A stretch of 64,000 bases of DNA, taken from contig JAFGCX010000011.1 in NCBI GenBank assembly GCA_016932415.1, forward strand, positions 1-64,000. The letters run 5' to 3'. The stretch's first letter is position 1, and every line of letters starts with the position of its first letter. The notes below the pieces were generated by a model, which worked only from the letters and a program-made list of their open reading frames with translations, searched no databases and was not told the DNA's origin. Position numbers and translations under genes: made by a program. Shown piece after piece: positions 26,868 through 36,769 of the stretch. Origin of the DNA: Candidatus Krumholzibacteriota bacterium. GTDB taxonomy: Bacteria > Krumholzibacteriota > Krumholzibacteriia > Krumholzibacteriales > Krumholzibacteriaceae.

Positions 26868-27788
26868 TTAATTAATAATACCGTTTCTTTCCAGCAATTT
26901 GTCGTCAAGGCAGGCGTTGAGAGCCGCTATCGCGACCTCTATCTGATCGGCGGATGGCTCTTTCGTCGTGAATCTCTGAAGGAACAATCCCGGCCAGAAA
27001 AGAAAGCCGATCTTTCGATCGATCCCGGGACGGGCCGAAAGCTTGAGCAATTCGTATGATATCCCCGCGATCACCGGAATAAGGGAGAAGCGGACCAGGC
27101 GGTCAGCGATATTCTCGGGCCTGCCTAAAAAGACGAAAACCAGTACGCTGACGATCACAATAATTAGCAAAAAACTCGTGCTGCATCTCGGATGGAGCCT
27201 CGACCTTGCCGCCGCCTTTTCGCAGGTGACATCAGGGTCGTCCTCGAAGGCGAAGATCGTCTTATGCTCGGCTCCGTGATATTCAAAGACCCTTCTCATA
27301 TCCTTCCACCTGCTTATCAGCACTATATAGAGAAAAACAAAGAGAAGCCTCAGGATCCCATCGACGAGATTGAAGAAAAATCCACTTTTAAAGCCGAACG
27401 CCTCGGTTATCAGAAGGGGGATATAGAAAAAGACGAGAAAACCGAGAGCGAAAGCGCCGGCTACGACCATAACCATCTGAAAGGTCGAAAGCGATTTGCC
27501 TCCCTCCTTCTTTTTCTCATCTTCAGCTACCGCCTGGTCGGCGGAAAAAGAAAGGGCCTTTATCGCGACGCTCAGCGTTTCGATCATCATGACGGCCCCG
27601 CGGATCACCGGAAGGGCGAGGATCCTGTTTCTTTTTGTAAGGGAGATGAAATTTTCCGCTTTGATGACTATCCTGCCATCAGGAACGCGGACGGCAGTCG
27701 CGAGCCCACGGGGAGAACGCATCATTACACCTTCGATGACCGCCTGTCCCCCGACATGGAGATTCTCCGATCGTTCCCTTGCAGGCAT
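26868..27788 (-). CDS. DUF1385 (YqhQ-like) membrane protein
   Basis: 306 residues with four to five membrane helices. The N-terminal VGGQAVIEGVMMRSP and the central EYHGAEHKTIFAFE (conserved His and Glu, putative metal ligands) define DUF1385. The function is unknown; the family is often annotated as a metal-dependent enzyme and is regularly found next to rpmE and prfA, as here. It probably sits in the inner membrane. Confidence 0.9.
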   Translation of the reverse strand: MPARERSENLHVGGQAVIEGVMMRSPRGLATAVRVPDGRIVIKAENFISLTKRNRILALPVIRGAVMMIETLSVAIKALSFSADQAVAEDEKKKEGGKSLSTFQMVMVVAGAFALGFLVFFYIPLLITEAFGFKSGFFFNLVDGILRLLFVFLYIVLISRWKDMRRVFEYHGAEHKTIFAFEDDPDVTCEKAAARSRLHPRCSTSFLLIIVIVSVLVFVFLGRPENIADRLVRFSLIPVIAGISYELLKLSARPGIDRKIGFLFWPGLFLQRFTTKEPSADQIEVAIAALNACLDDKLLERNGIIN

Positions 27789-27832
27789 TTTTTCTCCGAT
27801 TGATTCCCGGTGAGAGAAGAAGGCCGGCTTTT

Positions 27833-28054
27833 TTATTCTTTTGCTTCTTTTTTACGATAATCGCCGTATTTGCGCTGGAATCTTTCAACGCGCCCTGCCG
27901 TATCGATAAGTTTCTGCTTTCCTGTAAAGAAAGGGTGGCAGTTGGAACATATCTCCACGTGAATATCTTCCTGCGTCGAAGATGTCTCGATCACGTTACC
28001 GCAAATACAGCTTATTTTCGTATTTGTGTACTTGGGGTGAATATCTTTCTTCAT
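27833..28054 (-). CDS. rpmE: 50S ribosomal protein L31
   Basis: 73 residues from the ATG at 28054 (GGAG about 9 nt upstream); an upstream in-frame start at 28096 would add unrelated residues. MKKDIHPKY is the typical N-terminus. All four zinc cysteines are there (CIC and CSNC), so this is the zinc-containing form rather than the zinc-free paralogue. Confidence 0.95.
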   Translation of the reverse strand: MKKDIHPKYTNTKISCICGNVIETSSTQEDIHVEICSNCHPFFTGKQKLIDTAGRVERFQRKYGDYRKKEAKE

Positions 28055-28191
28055 TTCTGTGCTCCGATTCCTGAATCTGGACCTGTTCGCGCTCATTTCC
28101 CGCGCAGAGGATACAATTTAATATTATTTTTTCCATAATTCAAACTATTTCCGTCATTTTATTATTTTTATATTCTTCTCTCCCGCCCCTC

Positions 28192-29439
28192 TCACGCGTT
28201 CATCGATGACAGGAATTTCGCGTTTGTCTTTGTCCTCGACATTTTCTCCATAAGGAATTCCATCGCCTCGACACAATTCTTGTCGCTGAGGAACTTCCGA
28301 AGGATATAGACCTTGGCAATGACCTTCTCGTCGAGAAGGAGCTCCTCTTTTCTCGTACCTGACCTGAATATATCTATGGCCGGCCAGACCCTCTTGTCTG
28401 ACAGCCTCCTGTCGAGCACTATCTCGAGGTTTCCCGTTCCCTTGAACTCTTCAAAGATAACTTCATCCATCCTGCTTCCCGTCTCGACGAGTGCCGTAGC
28501 AATTATTGTAAGCGAGCCCTGTTCCTCGGTGTTCCTCGCCGCTCCAAAGAACCTCTTCGGCCGCTGAAGGGCATTTGAATCGACACCTCCGGAAAGTATC
28601 TTCCCCGAATGAGGCACCACGGCATTATGCGCTCTGGCGAGCCGTGTTATGCTGTCGAGCAGGATAACGACATCCTTTCCATGTTCGACGAGTCTCTTTG
28701 CCTTCTCGATCACCATGTCCGAGACCTGGACGTGCCTGTCGGCCGGTTCATCGAACGTGGAGCTGATGACTTCTCCCTTGACCGATCTTTCCATGTCGGT
28801 CACTTCTTCAGGCCGCTCGTCTATTAGGAGCACTATCAACACTATCTCCGGATGGTTGGTGGTGATAGCGTTCGCTATCTTCTGCAGAAGGATCGTCTTC
28901 CCTGTTCTCGGCGGAGCGACGATCAAAGCTCTCTGGCCCTTGCCTATAGGGGTCAGAAGCGTCATCACTCTTGTCGAAAGGTCTTTCGGATCATGTTCGA
29001 GCTGGATGATACTCTCAGGATAAAGAGGCGTGAGGTTATCAAAGAACATCTTCTGGCGGGCCTTCTCCGGTGGTTCATCGTTTACCGCTTCCACCTTGAG
29101 CAGGGCGAAGTACCTTTCCGAATCTTTCGGGGGCCGTATCTGACCATATACCGTATCGCCGGTCCTCAGCGAAAACTTCTTTATCTGTGATGGTGAAATA
29201 TATATGTCATCGGGACCGGGAAGGTAATTGTACGATGGGGAACGGAGAAAACCAAAACCTTCCGGAAGTATCTGCAGGACACCCTGATTGAAGATCAGGC
29301 CGTTGATCTTGGCCTGCGCCTCCAGGATACTGAAGATAATCTCCTGTTTTCTCATATTGCTGGCGCCCTCGACATTGAGTTCATCGGCCAGCTCCATCAG
29401 TTCATCGATCTTCTTGCTTTTCAGTTCTGCAATATCCAT
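28192..29439 (-). CDS. rho: Transcription termination factor Rho
   Basis: 415 residues from the ATG at 29439 (a TTG at 29448 is possible). The N-terminal Rho domain (1-45, [14 protein letters not shown]), RNA-binding cold-shock-like domain (50-125, with GFGFLRSP) and ATPase domain with P-loop APPRTGKT are complete. It has no inserted acidic domain of the type seen in some phyla. It is the first gene of a unit with rpmE, DUF1385, prfA, prmC, murA, selB and ispG. Confidence 0.96.
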   Translation of the reverse strand: MDIAELKSKKIDELMELADELNVEGASNMRKQEIIFSILEAQAKINGLIFNQGVLQILPEGFGFLRSPSYNYLPGPDDIYISPSQIKKFSLRTGDTVYGQIRPPKDSERYFALLKVEAVNDEPPEKARQKMFFDNLTPLYPESIIQLEHDPKDLSTRVMTLLTPIGKGQRALIVAPPRTGKTILLQKIANAITTNHPEIVLIVLLIDERPEEVTDMERSVKGEVISSTFDEPADRHVQVSDMVIEKAKRLVEHGKDVVILLDSITRLARAHNAVVPHSGKILSGGVDSNALQRPKRFFGAARNTEEQGSLTIIATALVETGSRMDEVIFEEFKGTGNLEIVLDRRLSDKRVWPAIDIFRSGTRKEELLLDEKVIAKVYILRKFLSDKNCVEAMEFLMEKMSRTKTNAKFLSSMNA

Positions 29440-29448
29440 CGCACCCAA

Positions 29449-29836
29449 CCTTTTCTAATCCCTGGTTAATCTGCCTTATTGTTCATTTCCATGAAAAGGG
29501 CCAAAGGTCTCACTGGCCACCGATACTTTCTTTCGTTGATTTGTTTGAAATGATCGGTCTGATAACCGGTTGACACCGTTTCAACAATCGTCCTAAAGTC
29601 ACTCCATTGTTATCTGTATCTGTGGATTCACAATCTTTCAATCGACATGTAGCTCTGATACCTTGAGGGGGAATTATACAGAGCCGCTTTGGGTTCCGTC
29701 TCCAGGCTGTATTATATGGAGATCAAAAAAAACAACGAAGAAAGATGCTCTTTCTATATATCTGGCAATCTACCTGAAAAAAGCCCTCCTGTCAAGAAAA
29801 ATAGAAGATCGAATATTTCAAGTCCCGAGAAAGACG
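29449..29836. other. Gene-free region upstream of rho
   Basis: Nearly 400 nt between rho and the TPR lipoprotein gene with no credible coding sequence. It is AT-richer than its surroundings, with short inverted repeats such as GGCC at 29500-29503 and 29516-29519. It presumably holds the rho promoter and leader, which in many bacteria is autoregulated. I cannot pick one promoter with confidence. Confidence 0.4.
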
Positions 29837-29875
29837 CGCGAGAAGCGGGTGGGCCTGCCGGCCCTCCCGCTCGCG
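29837..29875 (-). terminator. GC-rich hairpin after the TPR lipoprotein gene
   Basis: An 11-bp stem (29845-29855 with 29860-29870, one mismatch) is extended outside by CGCG/CGCG (37-40 with 72-75 in the 29800s). It lies 5 nt beyond the stop codon at 29881. On the minus strand it is followed by TCTTTCTC, a poor T-run, so termination is plausible but not certain. Confidence 0.5.
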
Positions 29876-29880
29876 ATGAT

Positions 29881-30939
29881 CTACTGCTGTTGGGTGAGTT
29901 CCAGATATTTTTCCATGGCCTTTTCAGCCATCGTCTTCATCTGTTTCTTGTTATAGGTAAGCCCGAGGATCTGCCATCCGCTGGGATCGTCGGGCGCTAT
30001 CTCGGTAGTATACTTCTGCCCCTGCAGAATCACTTCATCCCAGAATTCCCCCTGATAATAAGCGAGAAGGAGGCTGTAATGAGCATGCCTGTTTTCAGGT
30101 TCTATCGCTATCACCTGCTGATAGGCATCGGCAGCTTTCATATATTCTTCCTGCTTGAGATAACAGACGCCAAGATTATAATAGACGTCGGCGCTCTCGG
30201 TCTCTGCACGCATGTAAGCGTTTATCGCCATCTCATAAAGCTTGATCGCTCCGGCATAATCGTTCCTGCGCAGGTAATCATTGCCGACGCCTTCGACCGT
30301 CTCGGCCTTGGCCGGATCAAAAAGGAGGAGTTTGTCGAAGATCTCAAGGGCCTTCTCATCCTCACCGCGTTTGACCATGATCCTTCCCGTAAGCGCCAGC
30401 ACCTTTCCGTAATCGGCATGGTCTTCCGTGATCCTGTCCATCAGCATATCAGCCGATTCGAAAGACGGTTCCAGATAGGTGCTGTCTTCGGCTGAAAGAT
30501 GGTTATAGACCATCGCCAGATTATACCAGCTTTTTACCTTCCTCGGATCCGCCTCTGTCGCTTCGGCGAATTCCTTGGCAGCGCCCTCGTAGTTTTCAGC
30601 CTGAAGCTCGTTAAGTCCCCTGTTGTAGTGCGAAGCCCAGTTCGACGCGATATTCTGAGATACCACCTCTTCCTTCTTCGGATCGAGCTCGGCGGCCTTC
30701 ATGAAAGAATCGTACGCCATTTTCATCTTTCCGGTATAGCTGTACGAAACTCCAAGCTGAAAATATGCTTCAGCGTCATCGGGTTTTTTCTCGATGGCAA
30801 GGGTCGCCATCTCTATCGCCTTATCGAAATTCTTGGTCTGGTTATGAAGCATCGCGCTGGTGGTCTCTACGCTTTTGCAGGCAAAGATGCCGAGAAGCAT
30901 GAAGACCAGCAGAGCCAGTACCGCCTGATTTCTTCTCAT
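29881..30939 (-). CDS. TPR-repeat lipoprotein
   Basis: 352 residues. The signal peptide ends in a lipobox-like LGIFAC with Cys21, so it is probably lipid-anchored, though Phe at -2 is unusual. About seven to eight tetratricopeptide repeats follow (for example AEAYFQLGVSYSYTGKM, VKSWYNLAMVYNHLS, ADVYYNLGVCYLKQEEY). It is likely a periplasmic or outer-membrane scaffold. GGAGG precedes the ATG. A possible promoter in the 140-nt gap to priA is weak. Confidence 0.85.
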   Translation of the reverse strand: MRRNQAVLALLVFMLLGIFACKSVETTSAMLHNQTKNFDKAIEMATLAIEKKPDDAEAYFQLGVSYSYTGKMKMAYDSFMKAAELDPKKEEVVSQNIASNWASHYNRGLNELQAENYEGAAKEFAEATEADPRKVKSWYNLAMVYNHLSAEDSTYLEPSFESADMLMDRITEDHADYGKVLALTGRIMVKRGEDEKALEIFDKLLLFDPAKAETVEGVGNDYLRRNDYAGAIKLYEMAINAYMRAETESADVYYNLGVCYLKQEEYMKAADAYQQVIAIEPENRHAHYSLLLAYYQGEFWDEVILQGQKYTTEIAPDDPSGWQILGLTYNKKQMKTMAEKAMEKYLELTQQQ

Positions 30940-31078
30940 CCCGAAGATACCTCCTTCAATACGGACAAAAACCGTAACACTAGTTGTATTACTATCTCTC
31001 CCGTCACCAGTTGAAAACTAGCAATCACTTTTTGCCATGTCAAGAATTATCGGGTCCCGCGCCGGGAAGCCGACAGGC

Positions 31079-33082
31079 TTAAAACAGGTTCCCCGGATCG
31101 ATGTTCCACTGGAGGTCGACTTCCCTCTTTCCGTCCAGTTCTTTTCTGAAGATATCAACTATCGCCTTTTTGGCGGCGTTCTCTCCCGTCCCCTTTACCA
31201 GGACCTGGAACCGGAACTTCCTTCTCAGTCTGCCGACGACCGCGGGCACCGGACCTAGTATATCCGATTCATCGACTATACCTGCCGAAACGACCGCGTC
31301 CCTCGCTCGCGAGGCGGCTGCCGACGCGGGGCCAGGTGAGTCGGAAGATAACGTAAAGAGGATCAGCCTGCTCACCGGAGGATACCTGAATTCTTTTCTG
31401 AGAAGGAGTTCATTCCTCGCGAAGCCGTCGAAGTCATGAGTCTTAAGGTAATCATAGAGGTAATGCTCCGGCGCGAGGGCCTGTATGATGACATTTCCCT
31501 TCTTTCTGCCTCTTCCAGTCCTGCCAGCCGCCTGTGAAAGGAGTTGAAAGGTCCTTTCGGCGGCTCTGAAATCCGGAAAATTCAATCCCGCGTCGGCCGC
31601 GATCACTCCGACCAGGGTCACTCCGGGATAGTGATGGCCTTTTGCCACCATCCTCGTGCCGAGGAGGATCTGAGCCTCACCTTTCGCGAATTTTTCAAGT
31701 ATCTCGAGATGGCTTCTCTTGCCCGCCGTCGTATCTAGATCCATCCTGAGGATCCTCGCCGAAGGAACAAGGTTGCCAAGTTCCATCTCGACTCTCTGGG
31801 TCCCGATCCCTTTCTGAATGATATTGAAATCTCCACATCTCGGGCACCTGTCGGGCAGAGAGCTCAAATAGCCGCAGTAATGACAGATCAGCCTGTGCCC
31901 GCTGCTGTGGTACGTGAGTGAGATCGAGCAGTTCGGACACCGGTCGATCCATCCGCACTTGCGGCACTGGATATAGTTGGCGTGCCCGCGCCTGTTCAGA
32001 AGGACGATAGCCTGTTCACCCTTTCCCACGCATCCCTCAAGCGCCTGGAGCAGTTCGTCCGAGATCAGCTCGGCCCGTCCTCGCATATCGACGATCTCGA
32101 CCGGAGGAAGGCTGCTCTGCGCTGGACGGGAAGAGATGCTGAAACTGGTCGTTTCATTTTTCAGGGCGCTGTCGTAGATCTCGAGCGAAGGCGTAGCCGA
32201 ACCGAAGACGACGACTGTTTTTTCGTTCCTCCCCCTGAACTTTGCGACTTCCACGGCGCTGTAGTGCGGTTTTTCCTCCTGTTTGAAAGAGGGGTCCTGC
32301 TCTTCGTCGACGATTATCATACCCAGGTCCTTCAGCGGCACGAAGACTGCCGAGCGCGGACCGATCACCACGCTGATATCTCCTGCCGCCGCTTTTTTCC
32401 ATATCGATGAACGTTGCGGGCCGGTTAGCCTGCTGTGCAGAACGGCGACGCTGCTGCCGAATCTCCTTCTGAACCTTGCCGTTGACTGCGGGATCAGCGC
32501 TATCTCGGGAACGAGGACAAGGGCTGTCCTGCCGGCCGCCAGTACTTCCTCTATGACGCGCAGGTATACTTCGGTCTTGCCGCTTCCCGTGACCCCATAG
32601 ATCAGGAAATTCTCCCCCCGGCCTCCATGAAACGCAGCCATTACCGCGTCGAACGCCGCCTGCTGGTCCTTTCCAAGAACCGGCCTGTGAGCCTCGCGGG
32701 GAAACTCTCCTTCCTTCTGGTCTTCCGCTGACTTCCTGCCCTTTCCCTTTATACTCGCCGGTAGCATCGCTCTGAGCACTTCGCCGAGCGAATGGATATA
32801 GTAATCAGATATCCAGCGCGCCAACCTCATCAGATCTTCGGTAACAAGAGGCTGATCGTCCACCTGGGCGAGGATATCCTTTATCCGGAATTTCCCTTCA
32901 TCGTCGGAATGGAGCGAGATGACGTATCCCGTCACCTTTCTTCTTCCCACGGGAACCATGACGCGGCATCCGGGAGAAAGGGTCCTGGCGAGCTCATCGG
33001 GCACTTTATATGTAAAAAGCCTGTCCACGGGCATGGGCAGGGCAACATCGGCAAAAGAGGTATGGCTTTTTTCATCGGTCAT
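31079..33082 (-). CDS. priA: Primosomal protein N' (replication restart helicase)
   Basis: 667 residues from the ATG at 33082, where the family N-terminus FADVALPMPVDRLFTY begins soon after. Walker A is GVTGSGKTE and Walker B reads DEEQ where most PriA have DEEH. The zinc cluster has all eight cysteines (CRKCGWIDRCPNC, CHYCG, CPRCG). It reloads DnaB at stalled forks. A TTG 13 codons upstream (33121) is the -35 box of a promoter, so I reject it as start. Confidence 0.93.
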   Translation of the reverse strand: MTDEKSHTSFADVALPMPVDRLFTYKVPDELARTLSPGCRVMVPVGRRKVTGYVISLHSDDEGKFRIKDILAQVDDQPLVTEDLMRLARWISDYYIHSLGEVLRAMLPASIKGKGRKSAEDQKEGEFPREAHRPVLGKDQQAAFDAVMAAFHGGRGENFLIYGVTGSGKTEVYLRVIEEVLAAGRTALVLVPEIALIPQSTARFRRRFGSSVAVLHSRLTGPQRSSIWKKAAAGDISVVIGPRSAVFVPLKDLGMIIVDEEQDPSFKQEEKPHYSAVEVAKFRGRNEKTVVVFGSATPSLEIYDSALKNETTSFSISSRPAQSSLPPVEIVDMRGRAELISDELLQALEGCVGKGEQAIVLLNRRGHANYIQCRKCGWIDRCPNCSISLTYHSSGHRLICHYCGYLSSLPDRCPRCGDFNIIQKGIGTQRVEMELGNLVPSARILRMDLDTTAGKRSHLEILEKFAKGEAQILLGTRMVAKGHHYPGVTLVGVIAADAGLNFPDFRAAERTFQLLSQAAGRTGRGRKKGNVIIQALAPEHYLYDYLKTHDFDGFARNELLLRKEFRYPPVSRLILFTLSSDSPGPASAAASRARDAVVSAGIVDESDILGPVPAVVGRLRRKFRFQVLVKGTGENAAKKAIVDIFRKELDGKREVDLQWNIDPGNLF

Positions 33083-33092
33083 CGTGCAGGAG

Positions 33093-33121
33093 ATTATATT
33101 ATCCCCGGGGCTCTTCGACAA
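33093..33121 (-). promoter_or_regulatory. Sigma70-type promoter of priA, near-leaderless
   Basis: On the minus strand: TTGTCG (complement of 33116-33121), a 17-nt spacer, then a perfect TATAAT (complement of 33093-33098). The predicted start near 33086 leaves about 4 nt before the ATG at 33082. Confidence 0.75.
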
Positions 33122-33168
33122 CTCAAAAGAACGGGTGGCGTGCGGGAGCCCATCTCCACGCGTAAAGA

Positions 33169-33192
33169 GGGAGCGGCCCGTCCGGCCGCCCC
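33169..33192 (-). terminator. GC-rich hairpin after the signalling operon
   Basis: A 9-bp stem with one mismatch (33170-33178 with 33184-33192) and loop CGTCC. It lies 26 nt beyond the stop of the response regulator gene and is followed on the minus strand by TCTTT. A plausible but weak terminator. Confidence 0.45.
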
Positions 33193-33217
33193 TTATTGAT
33201 AATACGGTGAATATGCT

Positions 33218-33595
33218 CTACTTCGCGCTGACCAGAAGTTTCTGGATCCTGTCGATGAGCTTGTTGGGGCTGAAAGGCTTTATTATGTAATCGGTCGCGC
33301 CTACCTCATAACCAAGCCTCTTGTCTATATCCCTTCCCTTGGCCGTGAGCAGAATGACCGGGATATTTTTCGTCAGAGGATTCGTCTTGATGATCCTGCA
33401 TGCTTCGTATCCGTCTATCTTCGGCATCATGATATCAAGAATGATAAGATCGGGCTGCTCCCTTCTCGCGACATCTATCGCTTCCTCGCCGTTCGAAGCC
33501 GTGATGACCTGATACCCTTCCGAACCGATGCTGAACTCAAGGATCTGCGTTATGTTGACCTCATCATCGACGACGAGAATCTTGCCCTTGCTCAT
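33218..33595 (-). CDS. Single-domain response regulator (CheY-like)
   Basis: 125 residues, only a receiver domain: acidic pair DD (10-11), phospho-acceptor Asp54 in LIILDIMMPK, Thr in LLTAK and the conserved Lys86. With no output domain it probably acts by protein contact or as a phosphate relay. It overlaps the preceding kinase gene by ATGA (33592-33595), so it is translated with it and is most likely its phosphorylation partner. It is the last gene of the five-gene operon. Confidence 0.92.
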   Translation of the reverse strand: MSKGKILVVDDEVNITQILEFSIGSEGYQVITASNGEEAIDVARREQPDLIILDIMMPKIDGYEACRIIKTNPLTKNIPVILLTAKGRDIDKRLGYEVGATDYIIKPFSPNKLIDRIQKLLVSAK

Positions 33596-36500
33596 GTAAT
33601 CTCCTCCTTCTTTGCTTCTTTTTCGTAGTTTTCCATATTTTCTTTTCTTGATTCTTCAAGCTCTTTCTCTATGACATCGAGATAAAAATCGCCGTTATCG
33701 ACTCTGGCCCCGGTGTCATGAAGCGCTTTTACGAAAGCTCCCACGATCTTCGGATCGAATTTCGTCCTCGAGCCCCTGATTATTTCATTTTTCGCCTCGT
33801 CGAGAGTGAACGCCCTTCTGTACGGCCCCTGCGAGACAAGCGCCCTGAACGAATCGACGACATTGATTATCCTTGCTTCGATCGGGATCTCCTCTCTGAC
33901 GAGCCCTTCGGGATATCCGCTTCCGTCGTAATGTTCGTGATGGTAGATGACCATCCTCATGATCCGCTCGTCTATTCCCATCGGCGAGAGGAGCGAGAAT
34001 CCGATATTCGGATGATCGATCAGTTTTTTCTTTTCCCCGGTCGTCAGTTCTTCCTTCTTGACCCTGATACTCCTCGGTACTTTCATCATCCCGAGGTCGT
34101 AGATGTTCATCCCCATCCTCAGCGCCGTCTTTGATTCTTCGGTAAGTCCCAGCCTGTCGGCAATCGCGAGAGCTATAAGCGTGTAGTTTACGAGGTTCCC
34201 GCTTCCGACGCCTTCTCTCATGTGGAGTATGCATCTCATCGCGTCCTTGACTTTTTCGAAATTGCCCGAGACTTTTTCATAAGCGTCAAGCTTCTTGAGC
34301 ATCCTTCCCACGATCTCGCTGAACGCTTCAAGGATCCCCGTATCGGCCCTTGTGAATTCACGCCCGTCAACGTGGTCGCTTACGTTAAGGACGCCGATGA
34401 TATCGCCATCGACCTTCACCGGGGAAGATATGAACGAGCTCGTACCGTAATAGGCGCTGTTGTTCGCTCTCGCCACTCTTTTGTCGTTTTCTATATCAAA
34501 GACCTGTACGGACTCTCCTTCGAGAAAGACTCTGCCTGCGATCCGGTCGCCTGTCTCCACCCTGGTATTCTGCACGAATTCCGCGTCAAGTCCCTTGGCC
34601 GCTATCACCCTCAAGACCTGCTTGTTCTGATCGAGGACCATTATCGAGGCTTTTCTGGCCTGCATGAACTCCGAAAGCATCTCGACCAGGAGGGAAAGAT
34701 ATCTTTCTCTTTCGAAACGGACCGACCCGATATTGCCGGAAGCCGTCGCCTGTCTGACGATTATGTCCTTCATCGGAAGGATAATCACGAATTTCGCGCC
34801 GGCTTCCTTGACATTTTCCACCCAGATCCTTCCATCGTGCCATTCCACTATATTCTTGCATATCGCGAGCCCGAGCCCCGATCCTCCATATTCACGCGTA
34901 TCAGTCGCGTCTGCCTGGTGGAACCTTTCGAAGATCTTTTCAAGCTGATCCTCGGGGATCCCGTTGCCCGTGTCCTGCACGACGATACGTGCCGCTGAAG
35001 CTTCTTCTTCGAGAGTGATCGTGACTTTCCCCTTTTCGGGTGTGAATTTTACGGCGTTACCGACGAGATTGAGGAGCAGCTGCCTTATAAGTTCCCTGTC
35101 AGCATCGATCAACACTTGATGCCGCGGCATCTTTATGTTCTTTTCTATATTACGCTCGACGAAATCATCATCTGCTTCATCGAGCACTTCGCTTATTATC
35201 TGATTGAGGTCGCACGACGATTTCTCGACTTTAAGACGCCCCGTCTCCATACTCGAATAGTTGAGGATATTATCGACCATCTTGATGATCCTGTCGGTCT
35301 CCTCTCCCATGACGTTCAGGAAATTCCCGATCGTATCGCGTTCAATCGTCTCGACGTTGTCTCGCAGGGTCTCAGAATAGGCCTTCACCGATGTCAGAGG
35401 CGTTCTGAGTTCGTGAGAGACTATCGAAAGAAAATTCGATTTCAGCTGGTTCGCCGCTTCGAGTTCATCCTTTACGAAGAGGAGTTCCTTCTGACCGTTC
35501 TTGATCCTGCTTCTGAAATTCTCGCGGGCAAAGATCTCTATGATATTGTTCGAATATATCCACATGCTTTTCGTCGCGGATGTTATCCCGTCATGCAGGA
35601 ATCCGGCCGTCATTACCCCTTTCAGGACCCCTTCGAACTTCACCGGCATCAGCAGAAGCGAACCCTCCTCCCATTCGATATCTTCCGGTACAAATTCGGA
35701 TATCTCCTCTCCCAGCGAATCTTTTTCAATCCTGTATCCGTAACCCGCGGCATTCTCGTCCCGGCAAAGGCTCTTGATCCTCGACTTCTTGACACTCTTT
35801 GAAAAGTGAGAGGCAAGTTCTCTGTCTTCTTTAACGACAAACGCCTGTGTCTCGAGTATCTCATCGGAACCGCCCGCCACCCTGATATGCGCAAAATCCG
35901 CGCCCGTTTCTTCGATCAGCGAATCAGCGATCTTTCTGTAAACGCTCTGTGTCCTCTCGTCCCTTATTACCATCAGGCTGATATCAACCAGGTGTCTCCC
36001 TTCCCCGGACGCGTCCGATACCGCCTCGGCGCTGTTAAATGGCGCCGTTATCCTTGGCTGGATCGATTCGGTCTCCCGGGCGATCCGGACATTCCCGGTG
36101 TCACTGACGAAAGCGCCAAGGAAAAGGAAAAATCCCGTTATATCTATCAGGGAGAAGAGCTGGCTCCAGAACGGATCAGCCCCCGTGATCCCGGAATGTC
36201 GAAGGCTCATCATCATCGTAGACACCATCAGAAACACCGCTGAAACGGTGAATAACGCCGGCGTCCTGGACCCTATCCTCTTTCTCGCGTGCAGATACCC
36301 AGCCATTACTCCCGCCGGCATGAATGCTGAAACGGAATAGAAGAAAGTCAGGACGACTATGCCGCCTATAACGGCGAACTGGATGATTCCTCCGATGATA
36401 AGGCCCACCGCGACAGCGGGAATAACGATCCTTTTGTTCCAGAAGGAAATATCCTCTTCCCTTCTGCCCGAAGCCATGATTGTCATGACGATATAGAAAC

Positions 36501-36753
36501 CTGCTATCGAAAGAATAGAGGATATGAAACCGAATCCGGCGTGCTGAAGCGGAAGCGTAGAAATATTTACCGCCCTGGAGAGAGAGATAAGCAGCAGTCC
36601 GGCAACAAGCCCCCGCGCTACCGTCGCGGTCCTTCCCCTCATCGCCGTGACTATTCGATAGACCGACAGGAGAGAGAGGAAAGCAACGAGGAAGACGTAT
36701 GTCAGAGATCCAGCGTCACCCATAAAAATGTTTTCAGCGCCCGACCTTAACAT
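33592..36753 (-). CDS. Membrane histidine kinase fused to GAF and degenerate HD-GYP domain
   Basis: 1053 residues from the ATG at 36753 (AAAGGA 8 nt upstream); an earlier in-frame ATG at 36834 would overlap the preceding kinase gene. Order: six to seven membrane helices (15-216), a GAF-like region (265-410), HisKA with His447 (SHELRTPL), HATPase (550-660; DTGNG, GSGLGLA), a second GAF (685-820) and HD-GYP (840-1020). In the HD-GYP the His of the HD pair is Tyr (YDLG, 885-886), while His914, HH938-939, GYP and Asp967 remain. It may therefore be a c-di-GMP sensor rather than an active phosphodiesterase. It shares its architecture with the next upstream gene, so they are tandem paralogues. Confidence 0.88.
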   Translation of the reverse strand: MLRSGAENIFMGDAGSLTYVFLVAFLSLLSVYRIVTAMRGRTATVARGLVAGLLLISLSRAVNISTLPLQHAGFGFISSILSIAGFYIVMTIMASGRREEDISFWNKRIVIPAVAVGLIIGGIIQFAVIGGIVVLTFFYSVSAFMPAGVMAGYLHARKRIGSRTPALFTVSAVFLMVSTMMMSLRHSGITGADPFWSQLFSLIDITGFFLFLGAFVSDTGNVRIARETESIQPRITAPFNSAEAVSDASGEGRHLVDISLMVIRDERTQSVYRKIADSLIEETGADFAHIRVAGGSDEILETQAFVVKEDRELASHFSKSVKKSRIKSLCRDENAAGYGYRIEKDSLGEEISEFVPEDIEWEEGSLLLMPVKFEGVLKGVMTAGFLHDGITSATKSMWIYSNNIIEIFARENFRSRIKNGQKELLFVKDELEAANQLKSNFLSIVSHELRTPLTSVKAYSETLRDNVETIERDTIGNFLNVMGEETDRIIKMVDNILNYSSMETGRLKVEKSSCDLNQIISEVLDEADDDFVERNIEKNIKMPRHQVLIDADRELIRQLLLNLVGNAVKFTPEKGKVTITLEEEASAARIVVQDTGNGIPEDQLEKIFERFHQADATDTREYGGSGLGLAICKNIVEWHDGRIWVENVKEAGAKFVIILPMKDIIVRQATASGNIGSVRFERERYLSLLVEMLSEFMQARKASIMVLDQNKQVLRVIAAKGLDAEFVQNTRVETGDRIAGRVFLEGESVQVFDIENDKRVARANNSAYYGTSSFISSPVKVDGDIIGVLNVSDHVDGREFTRADTGILEAFSEIVGRMLKKLDAYEKVSGNFEKVKDAMRCILHMREGVGSGNLVNYTLIALAIADRLGLTEESKTALRMGMNIYDLGMMKVPRSIRVKKEELTTGEKKKLIDHPNIGFSLLSPMGIDERIMRMVIYHHEHYDGSGYPEGLVREEIPIEARIINVVDSFRALVSQGPYRRAFTLDEAKNEIIRGSRTKFDPKIVGAFVKALHDTGARVDNGDFYLDVIEKELEESRKENMENYEKEAKKEEIT

Positions 36754-36769
36754 CGGGTGTTCCTTTCGC

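Noticed and set aside
29689-30495. Plus-strand open frame of 268 codons across the rho upstream gap
   Set aside because: Most of it is antisense to the TPR lipoprotein gene, and the part in the gap shows no start signal or recognisable protein.
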